The position numbers and the translations under genes were made by a program. Shown here one piece after another: positions 1 to 12,086 of a stretch of DNA of 64,000 bases. The notes under the pieces are model-generated. The model did not search any database and was not told the DNA's origin. It was given only the letters and a program-made list of their open reading frames with translations. Source of the DNA: Humulus lupulus (taxonomy: Eukaryota > Streptophyta > Magnoliopsida > Rosales > Cannabaceae). The DNA lies in NCBI RefSeq assembly GCF_963169125.1, contig NC_084795.1, positions 261,573,042 through 261,637,041 of the forward strand, read 5' to 3'. Each line of letters starts with the position of its first letter. The first letter of the stretch is position 1.

Positions 1-320
1 CCGCCGCATTTATCCGCCACTAATGAACTATCACCGGCGGGTCCGCCGCTATCACCATAACCCGCCGGCGGGTCCCGCCGCTATCACCATAACCCCGCCG
101 GTAATAAATTTGAAACCGTTCTCGGGCATTGTATTAGCGGTAGACAATCCGCCTCTAATAATGGGAAAGTCCGCCGCTAATAAAAAAAATTAATTTTTTA
201 TTTTGATTTCTCCATTATTAGCGGCGGACCCAGTACTCCGCCGCTAATATGCTGTACATTACCGGCGGACTTAGTCCGCCGATAATATTTCCGCCTCTAA
301 AAACTCTTTTTCTTGTAGTG
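1..320. mobile_element. CACTA (En/Spm-type) transposon terminus
   Basis: The right edge reads, on the minus strand, CACTACAAGAAAAAGAGTT, the classic CACTA terminal inverted repeat, ending at base 320. Inside it are many short subterminal words of the type CCGCCGCTAATA and their inverted copies ATTAGCGGCGG. In this superfamily such words bind the transposase. Only one end lies in the window, so autonomy, total length and the partner 3-bp target duplication cannot be judged. No transposase coding is visible in these 320 bases. Confidence 0.85.
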
Positions 321-1257
321 AGAATTACTAAGTTAGAGGCATTTGTTTAACTAAGTAATTGCATTATAACTATGCAATTGGAAATAATTAGACCAATAAA
401 TAATATTTTGTGATTAAATATTAAAAATTATGACTAAAAAACATCATCATGCCTATGTCATCAATAAAGATTTCATGGCTAAAAAAATTAATCACAAAAA
501 TCACAATCACTACTTGACATTCAAACAAACTAAGCATTTTAAAATATTATGTAACTACTATTATATGATAACTACCAAACACGTCCTAAATAGTTATATT
601 ACTTTTTCCATGTGATTCTCACAATGCAAAATCAGGTAACTACCTTTCATATTTCTAAATTTTCTTTCATATTGTTAACAAGTTTTTTCGTCAACTTACG
701 TGGAGTACTTAATGAAAAGTAATTTGTGAGTAAATCTCTAAGTAAAGTACCTAGTTGACTTAATGAACTTAAGACAATGAAATAAATACGGTAATAAAGG
801 TAAGAGACACAAATTTATAGTAGTTTGTCTTGAAAAAGATTACCTACGTCCACTTTAAGCAATTGTATTGATGATGAGCTATGAACACTCAAGAAAAGTT
901 ACATTTTAATATTTTTTTCTTGAGGTAGTTAGGATTACAAAAGAGTAAATGCTCTCTCTCAAAGCAATAAATTCTTAACCCTTTTTTGCAAATGAGTATT
1001 TATAGTGGAAGAGTTGAAGGTTGTCCACTGCTTCTCGATCAGGCCAATTCCCGTAAGGCGCAGTGCTGCTCCATGTGGTTGTTTACTCCAGATATAGTAA
1101 TCCAACATGACATCAACTTAAGATTGTCTGTTGTTGAACCTTGCAAGTGAATATTGAGTAGCGACCACAATATCCAAAAAATAATTTGTCAAAATACAGG
1201 GTCCAATTAAGTAATGAGACAAAACACATGATCCAAAATGGTATATAATCCCAATTA
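321..1257. other. Intergenic AT-rich DNA, no gene recognised
   Basis: Only short, unconvincing open frames are present, including a His/Lys/Asn-rich 61-codon one at 430-615. I see no TE termini, splice structure or family resemblance. A slightly GC-richer patch near 1020-1090 has no recognisable content. Confidence 0.5.
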
Positions 1258-2092
1258 ATAATAATGGTTACTTTTTAAAAAAGTTAAAGGAAATATTAAT
1301 TGATAGGTCAATCGAACATAGTCAATTACAATAAGATAATGCTCATAGAGTAAAATCAACCAACATAGGCATACCAAGTTGTTTATAATAATCAATAGAA
1401 AGAAAACTCTAATAGAAACTTCAACTAAAAGTATAATTAGCCACAAGAAATCAAGCTTCTAACGAATACGAAGTAAATTAGGTTTCCTTTCCAAATGGGC
1501 ATATGATAGATCAACCCCACCAATGATCATCAACAAATAATCTTCCAATAAAAGGTAGGAGATAACAACTCCATTATTCAAACTATGAATAAGGAAAATA
1601 AAACAACGATCAACCATGTTCATAAGCCCCGACACTAGATATCAGAATGCCACGTAACACAAGGCCAATAGAGATCAATGATTTATTTGAAATTTAAACA
1701 AAACAAAGCCAACAAAACTAGGCAAAAAAACAACAAAACTAAAATAAAAATCAACCACAAAACAAGTGTAGTTTCAAATCTACTACCTCTCGCCTACCTC
1801 CATGGAATTATCCCAAACCAAAGGCCTCGAACCCATAATCTGGCCTTAACTGAACAGATCCTCCCGACAACGTCAACACCTACCTCGACAAAGGCAGCAC
1901 CCACACAAAACCATAATTCTAGCATCATCAACCTCCCAAAAGGAAAAATCTCGCCCCCAACAAAACACAAGAAGTAGAAGATCCAAAGCAGCCACCTTCC
2001 ACGCTCAACCCCACCAACCCAATTTGTAGAGACATTCTATCGACCAGGCATGATAAGACGTACGAACGACGCCGACATAATAATGGTTACTT
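1258..2092 (-). mobile_element. Small insertion with 16-bp direct repeats, probably a truncated non-LTR element
   Basis: The 16-mer ataataatggttactt occurs at 1258-1273 and again at 2077-2092, bracketing about 800 bp. A long target duplication of this kind is typical of LINE or SINE insertions. If the element is on the minus strand, its 3' end lies on the left, where only a short weak T/A-rich tail is seen. The interior near 1750-2075 is GC-richer than its surroundings, as in a decayed retroposon. No coding domain was recognised, so the class is an inference. Confidence 0.45.
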
Positions 2093-2274
2093 CATTTTTT
2101 TTTTCTTTTTATCAATAATTACAGATAACTGTGATTTTTTTTCTTCATGTTACTTGTAAGTTAATATACACATTGTCTTTGAAGGTTAATAAAGTGTGTA
2201 TGCTCTTATAATCAATCTAAAGATAAGGATAGTAATTAAAAATCATCCCAATACCCACAATTATTACTACTAAT

Positions 2275-4399
2275 TATTTGTAATAGAACAGGGTATTTTG
2301 ATCCCAAACTCAACTATACTTATATCTGTTTGATCCCAAAGAAGGAGAATGCAGACACAATTGACAGTTTTAGACCAATTAGCCTCTGCAATTTCTTCTA
2401 TAAAATCATTGCAAAGATCTTATCAAATAGATTGTGGAAGGTCATTGGGAAGCTCATTTTCCCTTTTCAAGCGGCTTTTGTTCCAAGGAGATGGATTGCA
2501 AAGGCATCTATTTTAACACAGGAACTGGTTCATGTGATAAGGTAGAAAAGAGGAAAAAGATGATTGATGGCAATCAAGGTGGATATGCATAAAACATATG
2601 ACCGTATGGAATGGTCGTTCTTGGCAAGAGTTCTTAAATGGTTTTTCTAATCAATTCTACAAGCTCATTATCTAGTGTGTATCCAAAGTCACTTTCTCGG
2701 TATTACTAAATGGCTCCCTGCTGAATAAGTTTGCTCCTAAGAGGGGGTTGATACAGGGAGACCCATTATCCCATTTCCTATTCTTATTGCGCAATGAAGT
2801 ACTCTCAAAGTTATTAATGAAGAGACAAAACGAAGGGAAGATAAAAGGAATCAAGATAGCTCCCTCAGCTCCTGCAATCACGCATCTTATGTTTGCAGAT
2901 GACACTATCCTCTTTGTCAGAGAAAATTTTGAAGAAGCCAGATATATCAATGAATGTTTGGAGACGTATGAAAGGTGGTATGGGCAACGATGTAGCAAGA
3001 ACAAGTCCAGTGTCCCCTTTTCAAGGAATATTGGCCATGCAACAAAAACAGAGATAAGGAAGAAATTGTAGGTGGAAGAGACAAAGGGAAATGAAAGACA
3101 TTTGGGCAACCCTTTTGTGTTCTCTAGAAGAAAGAAAAAAGATTGTGAAAGACAGAGAGAAGTTGTGATGAGGAAATTGTAAGGATGGAAAATGAAGACC
3201 TTGTCTTATGCAAGAAAGAAAGTAATGATTAATTCAGTTGTGTGCAATGCTCCTATCTATACAATGTCCACATTTAAAGTCCTTCTCAAACTTTGTAGGG
3301 AGTTGGATAAATATGCAAGAAGGTATTGGTGGACCGGGAATATGGAGAAGAATAGATTTCTTGCTACAAAAAGTTGGGACAGTTTATGCCAACCAAAAGT
3401 ATGCGGGGGTTTGGGCTTTAGAAGATTTGAAGACATGAATCGTGCCCTCTTGGAAAAGCTAGCTTGGTAGATGGTCACAGAACAAGAAAGACCATGGGTT
3501 AAGGTGTTACAATCCAAGTATTGCAGGAACAGTAACTTCTGGGCAGTGCATAGTCGGTCAAATGATTATTTCATTTGGAAAGGCATTCTATCAGCTAGGA
3601 ATGTAATCCTCAAAGGTTGTTGTAATGTTATTGGATCATGAAGCACAATTGACATGTGGAATCAACCATGGATACCATAGATGGATTTTAGGGAATTTAA
3701 GGAGCTCATCGAAAGTGTAAGACCATATTTCCCTCAGTTGGCTAAAGGTGAGTGAGTTGTTGAAGACAAATACAAGGGAATGTGATGCAAGGCGCTTGAA
3801 TGAAGTTTTTGGCCATGAAATGGCTAAGAAGATCGACAAAATTCATATTGTACATTATAGGGAAGAAGATCTGCTTGTGTGGAAACCTAAAACTGATGGT
3901 AAATTTAGTGTTAAATCGACCTATCTAGAGGATCAAAAGCGAAGGTTCCACGACAGATATGATCTTTGGAAAAAGATATGGTACTTGGGGATTCATCCAA
4001 GAATGAGCATGGTACTATGGAGAGCGAATTTGGAGGTCCTCCCAACGAAAGATAAGATAGTATTCCTACAGGATAAAACTTGCTACTTGTGCAAGGATAA
4101 TGATGAGACTCCCTTTCATTTGTTTTGGACGTGTCCTTTTGCAAGAGCATTATGGTTTGGCAATCCAGCCAATCTCAAGGTGGAGCAGATATGGGGAGAG
4201 TATTTAAAAGAAGTAATTCGAGTCCTTTTTGGGCTTTAACACAGTTTGGGAGGTAGGGGTTAACCATCTTTGCAAGTTGTGTTTTTTGACATAATTTGGA
4301 AGACAAGGAATATTTCTTATAAACTCAGCAAAACTCCTTGTATTCGAACAGCAATGGAACAAATTCAGGAAAGCTTTAGGGACTTCTCGATGAAAGAAA
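2275..4399 (+). pseudogene. 5'-truncated L1-type LINE ORF2, first part (RT and zinc-binding region)
   Basis: This is a remnant of a LINE ORF2, which copies its own RNA at a nicked genomic target. In order I read the RT start (IPKKENADTIDSFRPISLCN, near 2330-2390), the palm-domain motif LMFADDTILF at 2886-2915 (FADD at 2892-2903), the RT thumb and connection (3190-3470), and the reverse-transcriptase zinc-binding region (CYLCKDNDETPFHLFWTC, about 4080-4133). At least four frameshifts or stops break it. The 5' part (endonuclease and early RT) is missing, which is usual for incomplete target-primed copying. The 9-mer actactaat at 2266-2274 recurs at 11320-11328 after an A-rich tail and marks the target duplication. 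The copy is interrupted at 4399 by a Copia element and resumes at 10768. Confidence 0.9.
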
Positions 4400-4932
4400 T
4401 GTTATAATTAATACACAATGAGCATTAAATAAACAATAATCAATATCAAATCATGCTCATAAATTTCCATGATCAAACATTTTATTTAGGGCATTAATAT
4501 AATAATATACGTACCTCCAATTATTCCCTTGATCTCTAATAACCATGTTGATCACACTTCTTTGATCTACACATATAGAGAAAAGGAGAGCTTGGGAGTA
4601 ATGAACACTACTCTATCATTCTCTCTACACCATAGCCACACTCATTCCACCTTAATCATTAATCAAGAGCACAACCCTTTATATAAGGAATTATGGGCCA
4701 ATTGGGCTTACATGCCCAATGTGAGAGAATTAGTTGTCTTGGCCCAATGGGCTGACCAAAAACGTTTTAGAGCGTGTCCATGGGCCCCGAGCATGTTAGT
4801 ACGTTATGTCCATCCCATTATGGCCCGATGGTAATATCAAGCATTATCGATTATATAGTTATCATTACATGCTAATACCAACACTGTGTGAGCAACACTT
4901 AATTATGTTAGTCCATATAAAATATTCTAACA
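4400..4932 (-). repeat. 3' LTR of Copia element 1
   Basis: On the minus strand it starts TGTTAGAATATTTT and ends ATAACA, obeying the TG...CA rule. It pairs with 10230-10762. A 101-codon plus-strand frame found in both copies is an LTR shadow, not a gene. Confidence 0.93.
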
Positions 4933-4945
4933 TTCTCCCACTTGG
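4933..4945 (-). other. Polypurine tract of Copia element 1
   Basis: The minus strand reads CCAAGTGGGAGAA directly before the 3' LTR. This purine run primes plus-strand DNA synthesis in LTR elements. Element 2 has nearly the same tract. Confidence 0.8.
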
Positions 4946-5439
4946 ACTACATAATTACACCAATATGTGCTCACTAAGCAACAGTATCAATACACAGAAA
5001 TCTCAAGAAACAATAATGTCTATAAACTAATTATGCACCATATTGTATCGACAGGACACAAATATAATACATAATGAGGCATCTGAGATTCATAAAACAT
5101 GTTGACAACTACTGATTTGGATCCACTCGAACATAGCACCGAGACTAAGCCATTGGCTTGCATCAACAAATGTGTACACACAACATCAAAGAGTTATCCA
5201 GAATATGCATATATTCAACAACCAATAGCAATCCTTAACATGTCGATCATACATGAAAAACAATGACTCCCACTGATCAAATACATCTTTGGCTCCCAAC
5301 AATCCAAACAAGAAATAACTTCTTAGTACATACGTTCAGGTAACTCGTGTCAGTGTAGTCATTAGCATGTTGTTTGTAAGTGCGTGTTATGATACTAATA
5401 GAGGACTCCACAACTTTCTCACTACATATGGAACGCCAT

Positions 5440-5980
5440 CATCATTAATGGCGCAATATTACTCCCCAAGTTCCGAGAGATAGATATCATTGCGATATTT
5501 ATCACATAAGTTCAGTAAGTTCACAATAGAGTCAACTACTCTTAACACTGAAACGGAATATCGCAATTGTAATGTACAATCAATGTCCTCATAACACGCC
5601 ACACACTCTACCTTCACATACGAGGATGTTGTCAATGTCCATGCAACACCTAATCACATATAACTTCCCTTACCATTATACTCACTTTGTATGAGAGAGG
5701 AAGTTGTAGGTGTTCATATGACATTTAATTACAAAATAGCTCCTCCTAGAATCATGAATGCTTATAAGTGGATTTTATCATCCATGCAACCTTTCCAATC
5801 GATATCACTAAAACCAACTACTATATGTCACAATGTTGGTTTGTTGATTGCTAACACATCCTTGGTACCATAAGGATGACAACTCAAGTACCAATCCAGC
5901 ATGCCTGTAACAGATATCACGATAGGAATGTGTATACTTGAGTAAGCCCTAGGCTGCCTTCAATAAGCATATATGTGAGA
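5440..5980 (-). pseudogene. Copia RT/RNase H remnant inside element 1
   Basis: Minus-strand translation near 5760-5850 gives VGFSDIDWKGCMDD followed by a decayed AFMILGGAIL. This corresponds to VGYSDSDFAGCTDS...GYVFMFAGGAISW in the intact element 2. Further along (about 5450-5650) the string VLRVVDSI matches GLRVVDSI of element 2's RNase H. Upstream, SVTGMLDWYLS matches its AVGMLGRFQS. Stops and frameshifts are frequent. The match shows that the interior is a decayed pol, not an unrelated filler sequence. Confidence 0.75.
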
Positions 5981-8900
5981 TAATCTCAAACTTGATCTCT
6001 CGTCATTACTAATATCATGGACTTTAGGCCGTTCATAACACATCACAGTTTAGACTATTTAAAGATTCTCAATGAAATCGAAACATTAATCACTACAATA
6101 GTTAGTCAATGCAAACTATGAGACAATTCAATCTACCGTTGATCTCATCACGAAGAATCTAAATTTTTAGACCATACAAGGTTTATCAAGAATTCTTCAT
6201 CTGACAGATATTATCAAATAACGGCTTAATTTGTCTCCAAAATAGATCAAAATCATAAGATATGAGCAATGTACTATATCAAGTGACAATATAAACATAT
6301 CATTGCTCCCACTGATCTCTCATATAGTGTTGACTAACGATAATGTTTCAAATTGACTATTTTGAGAATTAGAGTAATCACTATCTTGATGTCCTGCTTC
6401 AAAATGGATTTAATGCATTGAACTCGGGTGTCCTTTAAACAAGAATTTAGTTCTTGCATTCTTATATATTGATTTCCAAATAGTCACCACTTTACAACTC
6501 AATAATAGTAATGAACAAATTCATTGTTATAGTGGAGACTAGCTATAGGCTTTAATTCACCTTACTTTAACCATCAAACAACTTATTCTTAAAATGAACC
6601 ACCATCAAGAAAATCTCCCAATTATTATGGGATTAAGCCTAAACTTTCACGCTTGATCATAGCTTGGAAATCATGAAATAACCATATCAAATCTCCAAAT
6701 AAGGATTAAGAACTACCGATTAGAAATTTAGAGGTATATGTAATTAAACTTATCTCGTGTATGGAATCACAGGTTTATCAAACTGTCTCGATCTTTTATC
6801 TTTATTTGTCCGCATATGGAGTTTCTTACAATAATCTGGCCAATTGTAGGTCATCAATAATAACAGCAGAAGCAACAAAATGAGGGATAAATCCAATTAT
6901 TCCCTAAATAAAATTTTAACCCTTGTCTAATGCCAGCTTAAAACTCCAACATAGATAACTTTATATACTTATAAAAAATAATAGCTAGAAGAGCCATACA
7001 TATTAAACTTGATATTCTCAATAAAACACTTAAATGTTCATCTTCTCTCATATGATTAAAATCCAAGATTGTCAAATGCAATGTCCTATATTGCCTCATA
7101 ATATTAGAACTTCTGAAATAGCCTTAGATGTAAATTCTTATTCAATCACAACATTCATGAGGCTATTCAGAATAAAACGATATGATCCATTGAGTCTTAG
7201 TATCTTGAGTGTTGCTGCGAAAGACTTATCTCACATTGTCTCTTTCAAAAAGCAATTAACATGGTTGTGAATATGGAATTATGTTTGTGATTATATTAGT
7301 CCATACAAGATTCAAATATCTCTCTCACTTGGACCAATATAATCAACAAACACCATATTAATCTCCAGCATGCAATAGGCAATCATATAAATTATGTATG
7401 ATATCATATCGATAGGATATGTATACTACACATAATTTGCCCTGAGAGACATTCAAATGTAATAACAACCATCAAACCAAGATGCATGGAGTACAACAAT
7501 TAAGACTATCTACCAGTCTTGTTGTGTCCTTGTCACTTCGAGAAACAATACACATAAAAAAGTGACTGCATATCATTATGCATGCATGGTTTAATCCATT
7601 AGGTGTTTTCCACTATAAAGCTTTCTAAAACATAAAAGCTTTCAAACTTTGATGAGTCAAAACTTTGAGAAGACTGTGCTCAAGATAATAATGCATGAGA
7701 GATCTTAACAAAAGAGTGATAAATACTCGATATCTCTCCAAATTTGTATGCATTATAGATTAATCATTGTGGACAATTGGGTTGTAAAACTATTATCAAT
7801 AATTATGATAGTCATTAGCGATGAATATGTGTACTGAGATTGAATAAGTCAAAAAACTTATATCCTCTATTCTTTCAATTTCTCATCCAAAATTGTAACT
7901 AAGTTATCAAAGTCACTATACTGAAAACTTTGTTCAGACTTAAATCAATCCAAAATTGTTGCCTAAATATAGCTTAGCTATCCTCAATTTTACTAGCAAC
8001 AACGATATGATATCGAGTACATATGCATTAACCCATTATCTTGAATTCACTATATTTACAGACATTTACAATTAACACAATCATCTCTTCGGAATAGACA
8101 ATGACAATCATACATCCATTGTAATATTGATCCAAAACTTGTCAACTTATGATCTATGCCTTATCTTGATCCTTAAGCATAAAAGTATTGTAATAATTGA
8201 TTCATTAGTTCAACCGAAACTATTTCAAGGCACAAAACCAACGTACTAGTCTCCTGAACTCATCATTGTGTAGCAAACGTAGGAATATCACTTTAGATGC
8301 CCAAGAAAAATTCCTAAGTGATTCCACCCTCATAAAATTTGTCAATAGGGATCGATCGACACATATATACCTTACTAAAACCAACTGACACCCATCGCAA
8401 TACTCCCACTGAGCATGCAGTAACTTGTCATCTTTGAATTCAAATGATTTCAAGATTTATCAATTTCGAGGCCTAGTCCAATTTTCTAATGAGAGATCGA
8501 TATGACAAGACATATTATAGTCCCATCCGATAACTAAGCGGTAGAGGTTTTAGGATTGCTTAATACTAAAAAAAAATATCTTAGAGCAGTGCCACTATGT
8601 GAAAACAAGGATTATGCAATCTGCTCGTTTTCTTAGCTTTCTCAATGATCTATCAACGGAAACGATCATGTCATGTTAGAGTCGTTCAAACAAAACATAT
8701 GACTCTTACGCAGGTAAGGACAACTACTTTAAATATCATAACCAAATTCAGCTAATCCACTACCGATAGGGTAGAAAAGATTGTGTGGTTCATGACATCT
8801 AATGTGTTTCCTTCACCATCTAAGCATCCTACTTTACAGTAAAATCATCGACAGGATGACTAAATTGCATGTATGGATCTTAGTTTTTAATTGTGATTGA

Positions 8901-10213
8901 TACGGGAGAAAAGTATTTAACATGAATCACAATTTTCGACAATTGACATGTGAAAACTTACGACAGGTAAGCACAACACATTCAATGAAAAAATTTAATC
9001 TCATAATTATCTAATAAGGCTGATTGCGCATTTTTGTATTTCTAGCAAATTTTATTACCAAAAATATTAATTAAATATTGACAATAATTTTTATAATAAA
9101 TGCACAAAACCATGACCAATATCTTATTACACATTTTCCATAGTATATGCCCTGAAAGAATTCATAATAATAACAACAATGAAATTCACAAAAAATTATC
9201 AAAATCACGAAAGGCATATATATAACAAAATTATGGAATGATAAACAAATAAAAAATGGCCTTGTATAAGATTAAATTAATTAACGATAAATTTATCACA
9301 ATTCTCACAATTTTATGAATAACAAAATTGACATGCTTAGACTCACGATAGGTGAGTACATAAGCATTCAATTAATTATTCACTAACATAATTATATTAT
9401 CAAAAATGTCAATCATCTATCAAATAATTTTTATGGCATGAATATAATTATGTCTTCATCCAATGAAATAAATAAAAAATAAAATTGTGAGAGAAAAAAA
9501 AATTAATTCAAATTAATTATGTGATTATGTGTCAATTAACAATTTAAATTGACCAAACCCAAAATATAATCACACAATCAAATGAGAAAAATTAAAAGGA
9601 GCAAAATGATGAAAATTTGGTTCAAAATGGAATCTTCACGCGCCCCCACGCGTCCAAAAAAGTTTTAAAAAAAATTTGCTGAAAAATGCCCAAAAACAAC
9701 ATGTAGTTTGTCAGAAAACGACATAAATCATAAAAAAACGACAGCACTTCGGAAAATGACAAAAAACCAAAAAACGACACTAAATCAGAAAAACGACGAC
9801 ACATTGTTTTGAGGTTGTCTTCAACCTCCAGCGGGTCTGTTTGATCCGTTTCGAAACCAAATTCTAACCCCGTTGGATTTTAGCCACCAGAGCTCCGATT
9901 TTGATGTCGTTTGAGGGGTTTTTCTCCATTTTTCATGCTCTTTCTATTTCCAGTACCCATTCAAACTTATAAACATCCAAAACTCGTAGATCTAATAGCC
10001 ATTTTCGGCCATTAACAAGTTTTGAAAAAGCTTGGAGTTTTGGGTGTTTTCAACGTAAACGAAATGGAAAATACAATCTAAAATATTGATAAATTCAATA
10101 CTCATCCTCCAATCTGATTTTATCTACTAATAATATATAATTTCGATTTTTTTTTTTATGTAAATCAGATTTGAAAAAAAAATTATTTTAATAAGCCCTA
10201 AAATCAAATAACC

Positions 10214-10227
10214 TGGCTCTGATACCA
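10214..10227 (-). other. Primer binding site of Copia element 1
   Basis: The minus strand reads TGGTATCAGAGCCA two bases after the 5' LTR. This is the common match to the 3' end of methionine tRNA in plant Copia elements. It fixes the element's orientation. Confidence 0.9.
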
Positions 10228-10229
10228 AT

Positions 10230-10762
10230 TATTATAATTAATACACAATGAGCATTAAATAAACAATAATCAATATCAAATCATGCTCATGAATTTCCAT
10301 GATCAAACATTTTATTTAGGGCATTAATATAATAATATACGTACCTCCAATTATTCCCTTGATCTCTAATAATCATGTTGATTACACTTCTTTGATCTAC
10401 ACATATAGAGAAAAGGAGAGCTTGGGAGTAATGAACACTACTCTATCATTCTCTCTACACCATAGCCACACTCATTCCACCTTAATCATCAATCAAGAGC
10501 ACAACCCTTTATATAAGGAATTATGGGCCAATTGGGCTTACATGCCCAATGTGAGAGAATTAGTTGCCTTGGCCCAATGGGCTGACCAAAGACATTTTAG
10601 AGCGTGTCCATGGGCCCCGAGCATGTTAGTACGTTATGTCCATTCCATTATGGCCCAATGGTAATATCATGCATTACCGATTATATAGTTATCATTACAT
10701 GCTAATACCGACACTATGTGAGCAACACTTAATTATGTTAGTCCATATAAAATATTCTAACA
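10230..10762 (-). repeat. 5' LTR of Copia element 1
   Basis: It pairs with 4400-4932. The terminal base pair on the PBS side differs between copies (TG versus TA on the plus strand), one of about 14 mismatches. Confidence 0.93.
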
Positions 10763-10767
10763 AGAAA

Positions 10768-11319
10768 CAGAGGAAATATTGCTTAATCAAGGCAACCAAA
10801 GGATATCCATTGACCTGGTCTTGAAGAATACAGTAGACGCAACCTTGCTTGTTGATGTTGTTGTGAATGATGGGTGGTGAGGCATCGCAGCAATAGCTAT
10901 CCAAGATAACAAGACAGGGTGGACAACAAAAGTGGATAGCTCTAAGGCAATAAATTCAATACATGGAGAAATACTGGCAGTCCTAATAGCAATGAATTGG
11001 GCTTTGGATAAAGGTTGGAAGCGCATTGCAGTCTTCTTGGACTATTTGGTGCTGGTGAAGGCTTTGCAATGATCATTTTCTACACCTGACTGTCTGTGTG
11101 TAATAGTTAAGCAGAATTACAAAACACTATGTCTAAGTTTGATTACTGATGTTTTAAGTTTGTTAGCAGAGATGATAATATGTTAGCTAATGGAATGGCA
11201 AGGCAAGCTAGATTGTCTAGACCTATAGCCAATTTTCTCCAAGGGGAGGGTACCCCTCCTGTGGTTCCACCTTTTATGGTTAGTGTTAATGAACAAGTTC
11301 GTTCTTTCAAAAAATAAAA
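10768..11319 (+). pseudogene. LINE ORF2, second part (RNase H-like C-terminus and tail)
   Basis: This continues the LINE cut at 4399. The translation includes AIQDNKTGWTTKVDSSKAIN, then IHGEILAVLIAMNWALDKGW and IAVFLDYLVLVKALQ. That is the D-E-D pattern of the plant LINE RNase H-like domain (RVT_3), which removes RNA from the hybrid. Stops and shifts occur near 11070 and 11150. Shortly after comes a short A-rich tail (about 11308-11319), then the 3' copy of the actactaat duplication. Removing the Copia insertion joins the two LINE parts with one AGAAA, giving about 2.7 kb. Confidence 0.85.
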
Positions 11320-11328
11320 ACTACTAAT

Positions 11329-12086
11329 AATTATTCTAATTAGTTGCAAGTAAACGCATAATTATTAATATTTAAGCATATAGAATTGATTTATTCATTG
11401 TTTTGTATAGTGGTTAACTTGTTTATACTTTAATTGCTAAGGTTTTTTTTTTTTTTTACCAGATCCCTTATTTTTCTTTTTTGTCTTTTAAGTTATTACT
11501 TTTATATATTTACACCAAGCTGAATACTAATATGGTAACATTAACAATAAATTATCTTTCACTAATTAAAAAATATAAAATAAAACGGTCAACCCCAAAA
11601 ATTGAATAAGATTAAGATAAGTACGCACGGATTTTTCTAAGTAATCATTTTATATTTCTTTTAAGAAAAGAAATTGGAAGAAAAAGATTCAAAAGAAAGT
11701 TGGGAAAAAAATGGAAACAAGTAGTTGTCACATTCATGTGAAACTAATTTTCATTTCATTTAATTCTTTCTTTTTCCAAAAGAAATTGAACTAGATGTTC
11801 TAATAGTTTGGACTATAAGAAGAAGATTCTAAAAGCTCATTTTCTAGTGACAATATATATGTCTATGATATGTAGCTGAGTTGAAAAAAGAGAAGAAAAA
11901 TTCAATATTATCAGGAGGGCGGCAGTAATTGACAAGAATTTTGGTATGATTATAAATTACGTTTCTCTGACAATTTCATTTTACATGATTGTATGGACAC
12001 AATATTATTTTCTTAAGTTCTGTTAAATGAATTTTTAAGTCAATCAAATGTGGCAGACTCGAAATTTATTCAATCATGCCATAAAG
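11329..12086. other. Intergenic AT-rich DNA, nothing recognised
   Basis: No gene, TE terminus or tandem repeat could be supported. There is a 14-base T run near 11445. Confidence 0.5.

Larger units (their letters stand above)
4400..10762 (-). mobile_element. Degenerate Copia LTR retrotransposon (element 1), inserted in the LINE
   Basis: The two 533-bp LTRs are almost identical (about 14 mismatches by eye, about 2.6%). They are flanked by the perfect 5-bp target duplication AGAAA at 4395-4399 and 10763-10767. A Met-tRNA-type primer binding site lies inside the right LTR and a polypurine tract inside the left one, so the element reads on the minus strand. The 5.3-kb interior has no long frame. 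Only scattered RT/RNase H remnants remain, so the copy cannot mobilise itself. Near 8700, 8955 and 9330 a motif like acttacgacaggtaagcac recurs in the non-coding interior. The shared LTR tips, PPT and RNase H remnant relate it to element 2 at 16990-24140. Confidence 0.93.

Noticed and set aside
1678..1977. 99-codon Lys/Thr/Pro-rich frame
   Set aside because: Falls inside the insertion at 1258-2092, has no domain, and runs opposite to the likely element strand.
4529..4834. 101-codon frame, repeated almost identically at 10359-10664
   Set aside because: Both lie inside the two LTRs of Copia element 1, on the strand opposite to the element. The duplication is the LTR pair, not a gene family.
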